Shown here: positions 11,805-23,070 of the stretch, in pieces
How positions within the stretch are numbered: the first letter of the stretch is position 1
How the letters are laid out: the number at the start of each line of letters is the position of its first letter
Assembly: GCA_932521035.1 (NCBI GenBank)
Contig: OW051497.1
Coordinates: forward strand, 11,718,001-11,782,000
Direction of reading: 5' to 3'
Source: Oscheius dolichura
Lineage: Eukaryota; Nematoda; Chromadorea; Rhabditida; Rhabditidae
DNA length: 64,000 bases
Notes under the pieces: model-generated
Told to the model about the DNA's origin: nothing
Databases searched by the model: none
The model's input: only the letters and a program-made list of their open reading frames with translations
Position numbers and translations under genes: made by a program

Positions 11805-12078
11805 ATGCGTCATTTTGAATGTAGCATTGTACAATTTGGAAGAAACCGTACAATTAAGGCTACAATAGGAGAGTTTTTTTATAGGTCTGAGCAAACTGAA
11901 GCAATGAGAAGTTATAGTTGGCAACGCCAAGTACCTCTTTGTTCTTATCAGGCCGATTTCTTCCTAGACATATGATTGATTTTTGTAATCAAAAAGGTGA
12001 TACGCCTACTTGCCTCAAAGTGTAGTACTTCCGGAAACAGGATATATCCAAATTGGACCTCATAGGACAAGACGTTGA
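11805..12078 (+). CDS. Predicted 62-residue Arg-rich peptide, unknown family
   Basis: Three exons (11805-11910, 11952-11996, 12041-12078) with 41- and 44-nt GT-AG introns, phases consistent, encode a basic peptide beginning MRHFECSIVQFGRN and ending GYIQIGPHRTRR. No signal peptide or membrane helix is apparent. A canonical AATAAA stands at 12105-12110, 27 nt after the stop, which supports a real transcript. A longer 5' end cannot be excluded. I do not recognise the family; the basic tail could suit an RNA- or organelle-ribosome-associated protein, but that is a guess. Confidence 0.5.
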
Positions 12079-12104
12079 TGAGTTTAGGGGAGCATCAATG
12101 TCTA

Positions 12105-12110
12105 AATAAA
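12105..12110 (+). terminator. AATAAA polyadenylation signal
   Basis: AATAAA 27 nt downstream of the stop codon of the predicted 62-residue peptide gene. Confidence 0.6.
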
Positions 12111-12392
12111 GTATTCAAAATCTGTTGTAAATGCATAAATATTAATATAATAACCATTCCAGGAGTTTCCCCCCTTGCTCCTGGCTCATTTACCATGTTC
12201 ATGCTCTTTTGGTCAAGCAACGTCTCAGTTTACAAAAAGCCGGATATGCTTCTCCTTTGCATATTGCCCTCCTCCTCCTGAAGCAGTTATTCACACCAAA
12301 ATCAGGAGCCATTTGTTCGTCACATCAGTGTTATCGGTCTATTTTACAACTCCCTCATTCATTTTCAAGACAACTTCTGCCCATAAACCGCC

Positions 12393-13002
12393 ATGGCTCC
12401 TCTAATGGTTTGTTGATTATTTCCACATTTGGATAACTTTCAGCTGAGAATAACTGCCTTTCTTGCTGTTTGTAATGGAGCAGTTTTCTCACAGGAGAAC
12501 ACTACCGATGTAGAAGCTCCGCCTCAAAAAAGCGCGGTGGATAACCTCGAATGTGTATATCAAATAAGCGGTAGGTGTTACTCAAGCAGGTCGATATGCT
12601 CTTAGGAGTTTTTAACGGGCGGACATACAACGACGACCATCGAGAAGCAGAGACCTGTGAGGATGGGATCAGCTTCTGTCAGAAAATCACCGGGCACTAC
12701 TGTTAGTCATTAAGAGATGACAAACTCTCCCGTTTCAGTTGAGGTAGCTGCCAATACAAAGACGGAGATCCTCATGAAAGGGTGCAATGGCGTCTCTATT
12801 CCACAACAGTTTGAAGGGATCCCTTGCCAGGTTTCCTGCTACTTGATTAAAAGATAAAATGATTTAGAAGGAGGGGTGCAGTGAGCAGATCTTCGAAGGG
12901 GAGACTTATAACGTCTGCTGCTGCAGCACTGGGATGTGTAACAGTTCCCCACAATTTCGTTACTTGTTTCTATTCACTGCAATGTTTATTTTATTATTGT
13001 AA
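12393..13002 (+). CDS. Ly-6/CD59-like GPI-anchored protein
   Basis: Five exons (12393-12407, 12444-12570, 12606-12701, 12739-12830, 12868-13002), all with 35-37-nt GT-AG introns and matching phases, give 154 residues. An N-terminal hydrophobic signal (LRITAFLAVCNGAVFS) is followed by a Ly-6-type cysteine pattern: LECVYQ, ETCEDGISFC, MKGCNG, IPCQKEGC, and the diagnostic CCCSTGMCN. A C-terminal hydrophobic stretch (FRYLFLFTAMFILLL) fits a GPI-attachment signal. The usual first CxxC is altered (ECVYQ), so one disulphide may differ. Ly-6 proteins act at the cell surface, often modulating receptors; the target here is unknown. The stop lies 18 bp from the convergent cyclase stop. Confidence 0.85.
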
Positions 13003-13020
13003 ATACAAAATATCCCGTGG

Positions 13021-16000
13021 CTACACGTTGGAAACTGCAGAATTTCTCTTCGAATCGATTTCAATTAAAAATGTCTCCATTGGTTCCTGGAAAGAATATT
13101 TGGATATTGCTATGTTATTTCACACCTTGACTCCTTTCACCTTGATCTTTCCTCGGCTGTGGATGCGGATCCCTCCTCTTTTCAGCACTTCTCCCATATC
13201 TGTTGTTACCTAAATTAGTGTCATTATCAGCTGTTATTTTTCTCCTACGTGGATCTTTCTAGGTTCTCCGTGAGTATCCATTCTGCTGGCAAGGTTCACT
13301 GTATTACCCCAAATATCGTATTGGGGTTTTTGGGCACCGATTACTCCTGCTACTAGTGGACCAACACTCATTCCTATAATTTACTGATTATATTTTAAAC
13401 CTGCCACTATTTACCAATCCTCAACTCAAAGTTCTGGAACGAGTCACGGTTCAACTGTTCCAAAATCTGCCACATGGCCAAAGCAAATTCGATCATAATG
13501 GTGGCATTACGAAGAGCCTGCAAGAAACGATAAACCGTCTTCCCCTCTCCGAATCAAACCATATTTGCTGCACGGATTGATGACCCCGCCTTGGCTACTT
13601 CGTCATAATCCTGAAGCAAGTAATAAAAAAGAAAAGAGTACACATTTGCTTACATAGTCATCATTGTCCTGTTCATTAAGACCGGCTGCTGCCATGTATG
13701 TGCTGGAGACTGTCTTAATCTTTTCTATCGATGAAAACTTTGGTTTCGAGAGCAACTGCAATTGGTCAATTTTATCGTGAGAATGGGAGCTACCTTGTCG
13801 AATTCACAGACAATCTCATTCAGCAGACGAAGACATTCCAGTTTACGTGACGTGTCCCACTGGCTCCAGAAATCCTTGAAATTGGGAATGGAAGCAAACA
13901 TGACGCAGACGTTTTCATGCTGCCTGGCGTAGAGTTCCTATAACCCTTTGTAGAGATATTCAGTAGGCCAATTAACCTCAACCGGCCGGTCAGGGGCCAA
14001 AAACTTTGCCGCCACTGTACTTGGCAGTATATTTTCTATTAGGAGCTTGTTGATATCCTGCATTGTTTCCACATCTCTTTCTTCATTTTGGAAGGATACA
14101 TGACAGGCTACCTCCGCTTTTCTCTCATAGTTAGTCTAAATTAGTTCTCCCTTACTATTGAAGGTGAAACCCACGATCCAGTCAATGAAAAGCAATATGA
14201 CAACTAAAAACCCAAGGTTGACCAATACTGTAGTAAGGTGATAACTGGAATTAACCAAATTTGATTAATAAATAAGCGTACCTAAGGAATCCTTTGGCAG
14301 GCGTGGACCTGTAGGTGGGGAATAGACAAATAAGAATAACAAAGATTGCAAAATCCGTAGTGAAAAGTATACAACGTAATGAGTACGGTATCCTGTACAG
14401 AATAAAAACTGTACTGAGGTGAGCAACACAGGCTGGCAGGAATACAAGAGAAGTAAACGGTTCCACGTCTTCCGACTTCGCTATAATAATCTGAAACCCT
14501 TCCTTTTGCCAAAAAGGCGTCAGTTACTTACATGAGGTCCTATTGTGACAAAGGAAGATACCAAGAAGGCAATACAAGAGAGGAGATCGTGGGTATATGG
14601 ACAGACGCGGTCAAAAAGAGACAACATCAAGAGACAGAGAAGTGAAAAGAACTGCTGGAGACTGTTAGTCTGTTGAACGTCAGGTCTAAAGGAAATGTAT
14701 TCCTTAGAATCTGGTTCGACTAACGGTGTATATAGTTTACATATTAAGAGATTGGAAAAGGCAATCGGGAGCGATAAAAAGAAGAACATGAGACAGTCGG
14801 ATAGCTTGCTGATTATTGGTTTTCGGCTAAAATAGATTATGAAAAAAATAAACGAAGTGGTCAACCTGAACGGCCATAAGAGGTACGGCGATATTTCTTC
14901 GCTCAAGTGCCGACAGCTGAAGACGTTGTTGAGACTAAATTCGGATTGACATCATTGTATTTTGAACGCCTACTTGTTCAGAGAGAAGTTGGTCAGGTTG
15001 TTCTCGATGAGAGTCATAGACTGAATGGTATTACTGTAGTGGGGACGACGAGGGCCATCATCCTATATTATGTTTTATCTCTAGCAATAGACGAGGGTAC
15101 CGAGATGAGACCAGGCTCGTGACAAGTGGAACTCTTCTTCCTATTGAAGTTGGCAAAAGGCATTTCTGCTCCCCAGAACTCTACCATTTTCTAAAAGACA
15201 AGTAGCTAAGGAAGTGAATTTTAATCTTACCGAAATTCTTGGTTGGGCTGCTGAAGGGGTATACCCAGGCGCCTTTTCATCTCCAGTCAGTTCCATTGTC
15301 CTCCTAAACAGCTCTATTTATTATTTTTGTGGAAATAGACATACCTGGATCGATTTCGATAAATAGAAGCGGTTCTCTCAACTACTGAGGTCTTGTCAGG
15401 TAAGATATGATAGGTCGGCTCCCCATGCGCTACCACATGAGGATCATCCGTCCTGCAGATTGGAGGTTGCTTAAAAAGGGAAGCATACTTCGCTTCAACT
15501 ATACAGTAATCTCCTAGGAGCATGTCTCTCGTTGTCTTGGTTATATGAACAGCTCCCGGAACTCCTGCCGATTCCATATGGTTAGCCAGAGTCACATCAT
15601 CACTCCAAATATCGAACTGCCACTTTCTCAAACCCAGTATCCCACATAGTACACTGCCGGTGTGGACACCAATCCTCATATTGACATCTACTCCAGTAGC
15701 GATTCGAATTTGCCTGGAAGTTACTTCTTTATATTATAAAAGATAGCCATACTTGATAGTTTTAATCATTTCTAATCCCATCACTACGCACATGTCGGCA
15801 TGGTTCGGACGATTGACAGGCATCCCACTCACACAATAATAACAATCGCCGAGAAATTTGATTCTCATGCATTGCAGCTTCTAAATAGTGTTCCTTTTTG
15901 TGTTATCCGAGTAGTCTAACCTGTGCGTCTCTGTCAAATTTACTGTAAAGTTCATTCAAGGTTCGAACAAGTTCTTTCGCACTCAACTGGGCAGCCAAGA

Positions 16001-17590
16001 CGGTGAAGTTCACAATATCCGCAAATAATATACTGAGCAGTACTAGGGTGTATTTTATTTTCGCTTACCTAACGTTGTCATGCACTTGAACATGCAAGTC
16101 ATGGAAGAGTTTCTGATGCTTCGAATTGATCCTCTCCCCACTGCTGGATTGTACAATAGATTTGGACACCTTATCGGCTAGGTAGGCAGGAATAACGGAG
16201 AGAAGCAGCTGCTCCTGCCTGTCTTTCAGCGTTTCCAGTTCTGTTCTTCGGTGGACCGCTTCCGTCAGCCTCTGTGCAATCTCTGCTCTATTTCCCGCTT
16301 CATTGGCATCGCTAATTAGCCCTACAACGCAGACTACCAGTTGCAGAAGAATGTACGACAACAGCTGAAACGTCCAAAAAATAATTAATATCCATTTTTC
16401 TCAGGGGGATACTCGGACAGAGATTGATTTTCCCCTGATGCTAGTTCCATTCTTTTGTTATGTCCACATGTTCAAAACTAACCGAGCAGACGAAAACTGG
16501 ATCCGCTTTAAACGCTTCCCAATTAAAGAATATTAACATAAAAATGCTGGTTCCAATCCAGCTGACTGTCGCGATAAAAAATATTCTCCTATGCCTTGGG
16601 AGAATAAAATGTTGCACAACTAAATCCGTGTTCTTTGCTCGTTTGGAAAGTTCCCTTACTCGAAGCCGAAAGTAGAGAAGCGTAGAGACTTGAGTGATCG
16701 TATTCCCTTGTGTACATCCTCTCCTGAACGATAGTTTGAAAAATGACTTCCACCGCGGGACCCACCATGCTCACAAACAATACCAACGGCATGTGAAGAA
16801 TCCAGACAAAAGCCGGGATTAATAAAGATGTCATTAGGGACAGTAATACTAATCGGAAGCCGCCGCCTTGGATCTAAATTAGGTGTAGGCCCTCTTTTTG
16901 AAGAAGTGATACCTTGTCCCGAAGACGGATGGAAAAACAAGCCAATGTCACATATATTACAAAGGAGAGAGATGTTGAAAAACAGAGAGTTGTCCACGGC
17001 TTTGCCTAGATAACGCTATTAGTTCGAAATTCTCGAAATTTCATTTGCATAAATGTGGGAAGTTGAAAATATTTCTTGTTTGAACTTTCACTCGAGATGA
17101 GCCTTGTGGCTAAAACTATTTGCCTGGGGGATTTTCCCTAGGATTTTTCTTTTCTTCCTATAGACCAAATGACATTTGATCCCGGTGCAAGATATATTGG
17201 GCTCTCAAAACTGACACGCCAACAATTGAAGACGTCACTTTCAAGGAAGAGAAGCGAGCACTCACCATGTCCCGGTTAGCCTGCGATTGTGTGCTGTTTC
17301 TATTGGCTATTAGAAGAATCTGAACAATAATTAATACACTCCCTTTCTGCTGTCTTTACCACATTAACATCGGTGAAATAATAGACAACAAATAATTGAG
17401 CGGCTGAGTATATTAGGAGCCAGAAATGCATGGTATGTAGTCGGGCACGGTCTAATGCTCTCCAGTGGCGGACAAGCACTGCCCGTATCTCTGACTTGGT
17501 CACCTCCACTGACATCTTTGCCTGGAATATGTTATTTCGGAAGAAACAGGAAACGCCATTGAACAGTGAGCAGATTGACGCCCTCTTCAT
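13021..17590 (-). CDS. Membrane adenylyl cyclase (class III, 12-TM type)
   Basis: Makes cAMP from ATP at the plasma membrane. Order on the protein: first TM cassette (about 17.5-16.5 kb), coiled segment with [16 protein letters not shown], catalytic C1 with metal-binding [11 protein letters not shown] and [10 protein letters not shown], then [20 protein letters not shown] and [16 protein letters not shown]; second TM cassette (about 14.9-14.2 kb); C2 with VMFASIPNF and [17 protein letters not shown], ending [15 protein letters not shown] before the stop at 13023-13021. Most introns are about 40 nt; one of about 380 nt lies near 17.0-17.3 kb. The start is uncertain: I use ATG 17590, but ATG at about 17510 sits 6 nt behind a TTCCAG motif and may be the real one. 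C1 resembles metazoan forms other than the AC9 type; the subtype is not resolved. A polyA-like AATAAA lies inside the last Ly-6 exon. Confidence 0.88.
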
Positions 17591-17599
17591 GAAATATGC

Positions 17600-18540
17600 T
17601 TTTCTATTTACCAAGGAAACAATTAACAACATTCTCATTCGCAAAGTGCAACAGGCGATAATCTAATTTTGACAGATAGACACAGTGAAGAAGAAGTTCG
17701 GGCTGTTTGCCACCGTGGACAGACTGTTGATTAACCTTATTGTATCCGACTGCTTCAAAATTCTGGCTAATAAACGGTGGGGGCAAGGTGGAAAGGCGAG
17801 AGGACATTATCCTATGGAATGGGAATGAATTGACTCACGGAGGGCCAAAGGGGCGGGGAGATAATCATGACAAAATGTCTAGGAAAATTCTTCTCATTCG
17901 AATTTTAAAGGTCCCGCCACTTTTGGAGGGCTATGCAGAGTTCTGGGAAACCCCTTGTTTAGCAGAGGAGTTTTAGTGTACGAGGCGAGACTATTATTTT
18001 GAAGAATGGAGCAGAACGGCGCAGACCTTACTTGGATTTCAGGAAGTTTTTGAGTCTGCTGTTCATTTAGGCACGATAAGGTTTGTTTTGGATGAGAGAG
18101 CGACTGAATGAGTGCGACTGACAGATGAAGGCGAGAAGATCCACTATCAAAATGGAAATTAGCATAGCGCTTGACGGATGGCGTTTTTTGGGGGTGGGGA
18201 TGTTATGGGATTTTTTTTGGAGGATTCCCTTTTACTAGACGTAATTCCACCATTTACGGTGGGAGGCTGATGGAAAAAGTAAATGAGTAATTATATCGGT
18301 GGGTGGAAGTGGAATCCATCAAAAGGGAGGACAGCGTGACGGTTTTTTTTTTGAAAAGAGAGGGCCTGGTCTCGGGATGAGATGCGCGATATATGTGTCA
18401 TGCTCAATTTTCACAAGGGCCAAAGAAAAGCAGAGCATAAGAGGGAGAAGAAGACAGCGCCAGATTACGAATTCAATTAGAGTATTAGCCTTAGCGAATG
18501 CTTGAATAGCAAAAGTGGTTCTGAAACATCTTCTTCATCA
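17600..18540. other. Intergenic / upstream region of the cyclase
   Basis: No well supported gene. A minus ORF from about 17807 (MSSRLSTLPPPFISQNFEA) might be an upstream cyclase exon, but I could not join it in phase. On the plus strand at 18,370-18,480 there is a basic Lys/Arg-rich frame (KAEHKREKKTAPDYEFN) ending in a stop in the same frame as the next gene; it could be an upstream exon or a separate small ORF. Confidence 0.3.
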
Positions 18541-18896
18541 ATGGTCTCCCCCCTGAGGTCAGAGATCTCAAAGTAAAGACTATTGTCGTCTTTGCCCCCT
18601 CTGGGCTTCTTCCCATTTAGAGTCCAAATCCCACGAAGGATTTCATATGCGCTATCATCTCTTGAACTTGTCCAGAATAAGTGGGCTTTTCAAGTCGAGC
18701 CAAGGTCTAAGGAAATATGGCAGCAAAGATTAGAGCACTCTTCAGACGGGCGAAAAGAAGAGGTGGAGATGATGCCATGGATATTCAACTCTATCCACTA
18801 ATAATGGCCCAGGATCAGTTGCAGACGATGGCGGAACATCAGTTCCTGGGACGCACACTGGATGATTGCTTTATTTTTGAGAAGATACAAGACTGA
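18541..18896 (+). CDS. Predicted 85-residue protein of unknown function
   Basis: Three exons (18541-18572, 18621-18762, 18813-18896) with 48- and 50-nt GT-AG introns keep one frame and give a hydrophilic protein containing LELVQNKWAFQVEPRSKEIW and ending FIFEKIQD. The splice through 18763-18812 is what produces a natural continuation (RKEEDQLQTMAEHQFLG). In-frame Ser-rich sequence extends upstream of the ATG (SGSETSSSS) to an acceptor-like site near 18480, so the N-terminus may be longer. No domain recognised. The gene is convergent with the TMBIM gene. Confidence 0.5.
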
Positions 18897-19199
18897 AGGT
18901 GTTGACACGTTCTCTGCCACTCCGTTGGAACAGCAGGGAGACAGGAGGATACCAGGAGACGACGCAACCGTCATTGACCACAGAATATAGCCAATTTAGG
19001 GGGAAAACAAGACTAATTCCTGGTATAGGCGTACCCAATATGCGGCTGATGGGGTCGTTGTCTCTTCTATCTCTCTTTGATTTACTGGATACGAAGTAGG
19101 TCAAAATATTTTATTGAACACCCGAAAAGATAAGTGAAAAGACCCGGATAAAGCATTAGGAAGCGGGGAATGACACAGGCAAGGCATACGGTACAACGG

Positions 19200-19911
19200 T
19201 TATTGTTTAAGGAAGCAAAATACATCGGGGTAGACTGTCCGAAACCCGATTAGGGTTTCTTGTGAATAATCTTGATTGCCTCCATGAAAGAGGTTAAGAA
19301 TGTAGACCATAATCAGAAAAGAAACAGGTGCGTTGATAAAGATATTAAACGAAAATAAACCAATTGTCTCGATTAGAAAGAGGGAGCTGATAACTATGAA
19401 AAAAGGAGAGAGGACCACGCTGGTTGTAAAGGTAAGTCGTATACAGGCGAGGCTGCTTGTCAGGCTGTGAAGGAACCACGATATAGCAAGGATTCCAGAA
19501 ATTAGGAACCCGTTCTCCGTGTCTAAATATAATGCAACAGCTGAAATATTCAAGTAAAAAAGAATTATTATGAGTTACATGAAAAAGCGAGGGTGGAGGC
19601 GGTTGTCAGAATTATAAAGAGCAGAATAGACTGGTCGAACTCGCGGGAGGCGAACTTATTAACAGCCAGAGCGGCGACCAGCAGTGCCAGGAATAGAGGA
19701 ACCATGTATGCGTGTTGCTGTACAAAAGGGCGAACTCCCGGAGTCATATACAGACAGAATGCGGCTAGAACATTTTAAAGTAGACAACATCCTGCTTACT
19801 TCCAGATATTACTGTAAAATGAAGGCCTAAGAGGAAGTACATCTTGGTTAGATAGTGTCGCTTCATTGTGATATCGTCCACAATAAGTTCAGCCTTTTCC
19901 AGATCCTCCAT
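19200..19911 (-). CDS. TMBIM / Bax-inhibitor-1 (lifeguard-like) membrane protein
   Basis: Three exons (19911-19800, 19764-19579, 19540-19200) with 35- and 38-nt introns encode 212 residues. A short cytoplasmic N-terminus (MEDLEKAELIVDD) and YLTKMYFLLGLHF precede six to seven hydrophobic helices, the layout of the TMBIM family, which sits in ER/Golgi membranes and affects calcium leak and cell death. The C-terminus (DYSQETLIGFRTVYPDVF, ending FLKQ) aligns with the family's YxxDxxxIFxxxLQ-type tail. The usual FDTQ pore motif is not conserved (NLFHGGN at that position), so channel-type function is doubtful. A TTTATT on the plus strand near 19110 gives a minus polyA signal. Confidence 0.72.
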
Positions 19912-21843
19912 ATTACTCTACAGTATACCCTTAATTGTAGATTTAGTATGATTAAGAAATAAAGGAGATGGGAAAGTATAGAGAGCATAAGAGACAGGGC
20001 AATGACATCAGGGCAGAGGAGACATATTCAAAAGCAACCAAACAGGTGCCAAATGATTTATGCCCTCTTTTTCTCTTAGGACACAGCTTTTTAAAATTTA
20101 AATGAGGAAAGTTGACGCTATACTTCTTATTTAAACGTAAACAAGACTAGACCGGGTCTTTTAAATTGGTAATATGGTCTTTAGTAGCCAAAAGAGCAAG
20201 ATAACTGCAAAACCGGCGCTTTAAACCGTCTAGAACAGGGTATAAGTCATGTAAATGTTGAATAAGCCTGCCCATAAATAATAACCGCGCTCTACGGCCA
20301 CGTAGAGCGGTCCTCGCGACACGGCCTCTCGCTATTCCATCTCAAACACCATATTAAAAAAAACGTCTGCCGCTCAATAGACGGTTTTGCGCCAACTTTT
20401 TTTTTGCTTTTTCTTCGATCGAATAGGTCGCCGGTGCTTGTTTACATCTGGTCTGCGTTTTAGGTCGACGGTGTCGGCATTCAGCCTATATCATTTTCAG
20501 GAAAATCGTTTTTGGCTAAAGGTCAAACTTTTAGGAAGGGCCGGACACAATTTGTACTTAAACAAATCTCAACAAGTTCTTGTGGCACTTGACGATACCA
20601 GGATCTCTGGCTTTCACATAAGACCGCTAACTAGCTTCAAATGTAAGTAGTTTGCCCTTTTCTTCGGTCAATCTACCCTTTTCAGCGTACTATTTCTTTA
20701 AAATTTCTATAAATTTCTAAGAAATTGAGTCAGTTCATTTGTAGAAGACCAAGCGAGTGTGTTTCAGTTTCCTTGAGAATATTATCAAAGGTAAACCTCT
20801 ACTTCCTTTTCTGATTTAAAAAGTGTTCCGCGTTTGCCCTAGTTCAGCCAGGGAAATCTTTAGCCATTAGTTTGCCTGCCAAGGTTGTCTATCAAAAAGT
20901 AGTTTAATGGGAATCTCTCTGATTTCGTGATCAGGAATGATAAGAGACGTTAACCGACGCAGCTAGACGGAAAGTAGGAAGCCTCCTGCTCAGAATCCCA
21001 CGTTTCGTCACTTTATAATTTCCTAGGTGAAATAGTCGCGTATCCTTCGCTCCTCCCTATTCGTCTCTCTTGATTATCTTGCCCTTTTGCAGGAGTCCGC
21101 CACCAATCTTCTGAATTGTGCTTCAATTTATAAAAATTGGACTGACATCCGCGTCATCAGCGTCTTCCTGAAGAATTCCAAGTGTTGTATCCAGATTATT
21201 TGAGTTTAAGTGGGGTGAGTTTGCCCTTTTGATTCGGGTCTTTTCACAGTGTGGGATTGAAAATTTTGCCGCCCTCGTTTGAAAGCGATCAAAATCGATT
21301 TAGGGATACAAAGAGCGCGCCTAGGTCTGGCTGGCCCGGGTCATCTTTTACACCAGAACTATCCCCGTCTGCCGTGAGTTCCCACCCAAAACTTGGCGGA
21401 TTTACTAGGTCTCTTGCCTTTTACCTTCTCTATATAGCGAATTTTTGACTCTAGCCGGGCTTTATCGATTTTGTGTTACTTTTGAGCAAATAGTTCTGCG
21501 AACTTTGGGAAACATGGAGTCACTAATCGCTTTTGGATGAATTAGTTTACTTCTTCGAAAACGAACTCTGCTCATGAAAAAAACTGGCTTATTTGTCCAC
21601 TAGAGGCAGGTTTCGCCGTCTGGCACAAAAAAGTGTGAAGTTAGAAAAAAATTGTATCGACCCAAGCGTGTCTATTTCCTTTATTTGGATACTACTGGCC
21701 TAAAGAAGTCTTTCAGAATTTCTCAACACTTTACTCTACTTTACTCTAGCCTTGGCTTCTCTGAGCTCTACATGGTAAATATATTTTCCTATATAGCTTT
21801 AGTTTAAAATAACATTTAGCCAAAAACCCGCCGTATACGAAAA
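19912..21843. other. Long region without a confident gene
   Basis: AT-rich. Coding-like islands on the plus strand do not join into a gene: at about 20,530-20,640 (GHNLYLNKSQQVLVALDDTR then a GTAAGT donor) and at about 21,092-21,190 behind a TTGCAG acceptor (SATNLLNCASIYKNWTDIRV). They may be exons of a divergent gene or 5' exons of an alternative transcript of the mitochondrial-type gene. A perfect 9-bp hairpin lies at 20288-20309. Confidence 0.35.
20288..20309. repeat. Perfect 9-bp inverted repeat with 4-nt loop
   Basis: CGCTCTACG / GCCA / CGTAGAGCG forms a perfect stem. It lies in a GC-rich patch inside AT-rich intergenic DNA. Function unknown; it may be a protein-binding palindrome or part of a structured RNA. 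Confidence 0.6.
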
Positions 21844-23070
21844 ATGATTCAATCTTTTCTTCGTAGACTTCCAAGTTTCCGAGGGAGACTTTCCACACCG
21901 AAAGCTCAGCCAGAAGCAGCTCCAACCCCACTACCATGTAATTCCTAAACTAGCCTTAATTTCTTTGTTTTAGATAATAGAAGAACTGTTGCAACCGCCT
22001 TAGCCACTGCTGTTGTTGGAGGATTAACCTATCAGTCGTATAGAGAACTCATCAGAGAAGGACAAGAAATGCAGTTGAAGACGGTAAGTATGCCTCTCAG
22101 TTTCCCTTATTCCTTCTTTCAGACAATGAACCTTATGTCTCTGATGGAATCCTTACAGTCGCACCATGCCCCGCCAGCGGAACCACATGAAGTAAATCTC
22201 TTTTCCACAATTAAATCGGCGGATAACCCCGCACCGATTAAAATGGAAACTGCAGGCAGGGGATGGCAACACGGCGTTTTTACTAGTCGTGGAAAAAAAT
22301 GAACTTGTCAAAAATCTTTTGACAGAGAACACAATAAACAACAAGGTAGAATGAAATTTTTTTCAGAAAGATCCGCAACTAATTGATGAAATATACAAAA
22401 TCTGTTCTGTTGTAACCGACGTTTGTACAACTGTGTTGGGAAAAGTCACACCGGTCACTAGGTAAAACAGTTCTTATATTTTTTCAAGTACTGCATAATT
22501 CAGAGCTGCCTGCCATCAGACGGTGGACATTGCCTCGCTGATCAGACGAATCCAAACGGAGCCGGATCTCCTGGAGCGATCTCGAAGGCAGCAACATGAA
22601 GAAGTTGTCTGTAAGTGCCAAGGAAGGAATTTTTTCATTTATATTCTTCAGGGAACTCGCGATTCAATGCTCAAGCTAACTTGCTCATCTATTCTGGACG
22701 ACGAATTGTGGTATGCTTCTTTCTGAACCGATATACAAGGCATTTCAGAGAAATGGACCCAATCGATCAGTTGAATACTACTACAACTTCTCGTTCAAAT
22801 ATCCGTTCCCTTTCAGTAAGGCTACCCTACAATTTATATCTAATTTTTTCAGCTCACGATAAGATGGTCACCACTCTGACCAACGTTGTCAACTGTTTCC
22901 GTGCTGAATTTGACACCGGTCCTTGGCAAAGAGCCAACCGTGACCAGCTCAGAGAGCTCGAAGCTCTGATCGACTTGACCGACTGCATTCCCCCTGAGCC
23001 CGTTCCCAGCAGCCAGTCGAGCGTAGCTCCCTCAGAGCCGTCTCCTTGCGAGCCTTCGACTTCTCGTTAA
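21844..23070 (+). CDS. Uncharacterised, probably mitochondrial membrane-anchored protein
   Basis: Starts at ATG 21844 with a classic mitochondrial presequence (MIQSFLRRLPSFRGRLSTP: basic, hydroxylated, no acid). After a 36-nt intron follows a hydrophobic helix (TVATALATAVVGGLTYQSY), as in inner-membrane proteins with an N-terminal anchor. Several exons with 37-65-nt introns continue through DPQLIDEIYKICSVVTDVC, QTVDIASLIRRIQTEPDLLE, a segment ending NFSFKYPFPF, and a Pro/Ser-rich tail (CIPPEPVPSSQSSVAPSEP) to the stop at 23068-23070. The exon joins at about 22285-22366 allow more than one solution. An AATAAA lies at about 23587. I do not recognise the family. Confidence 0.65.
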
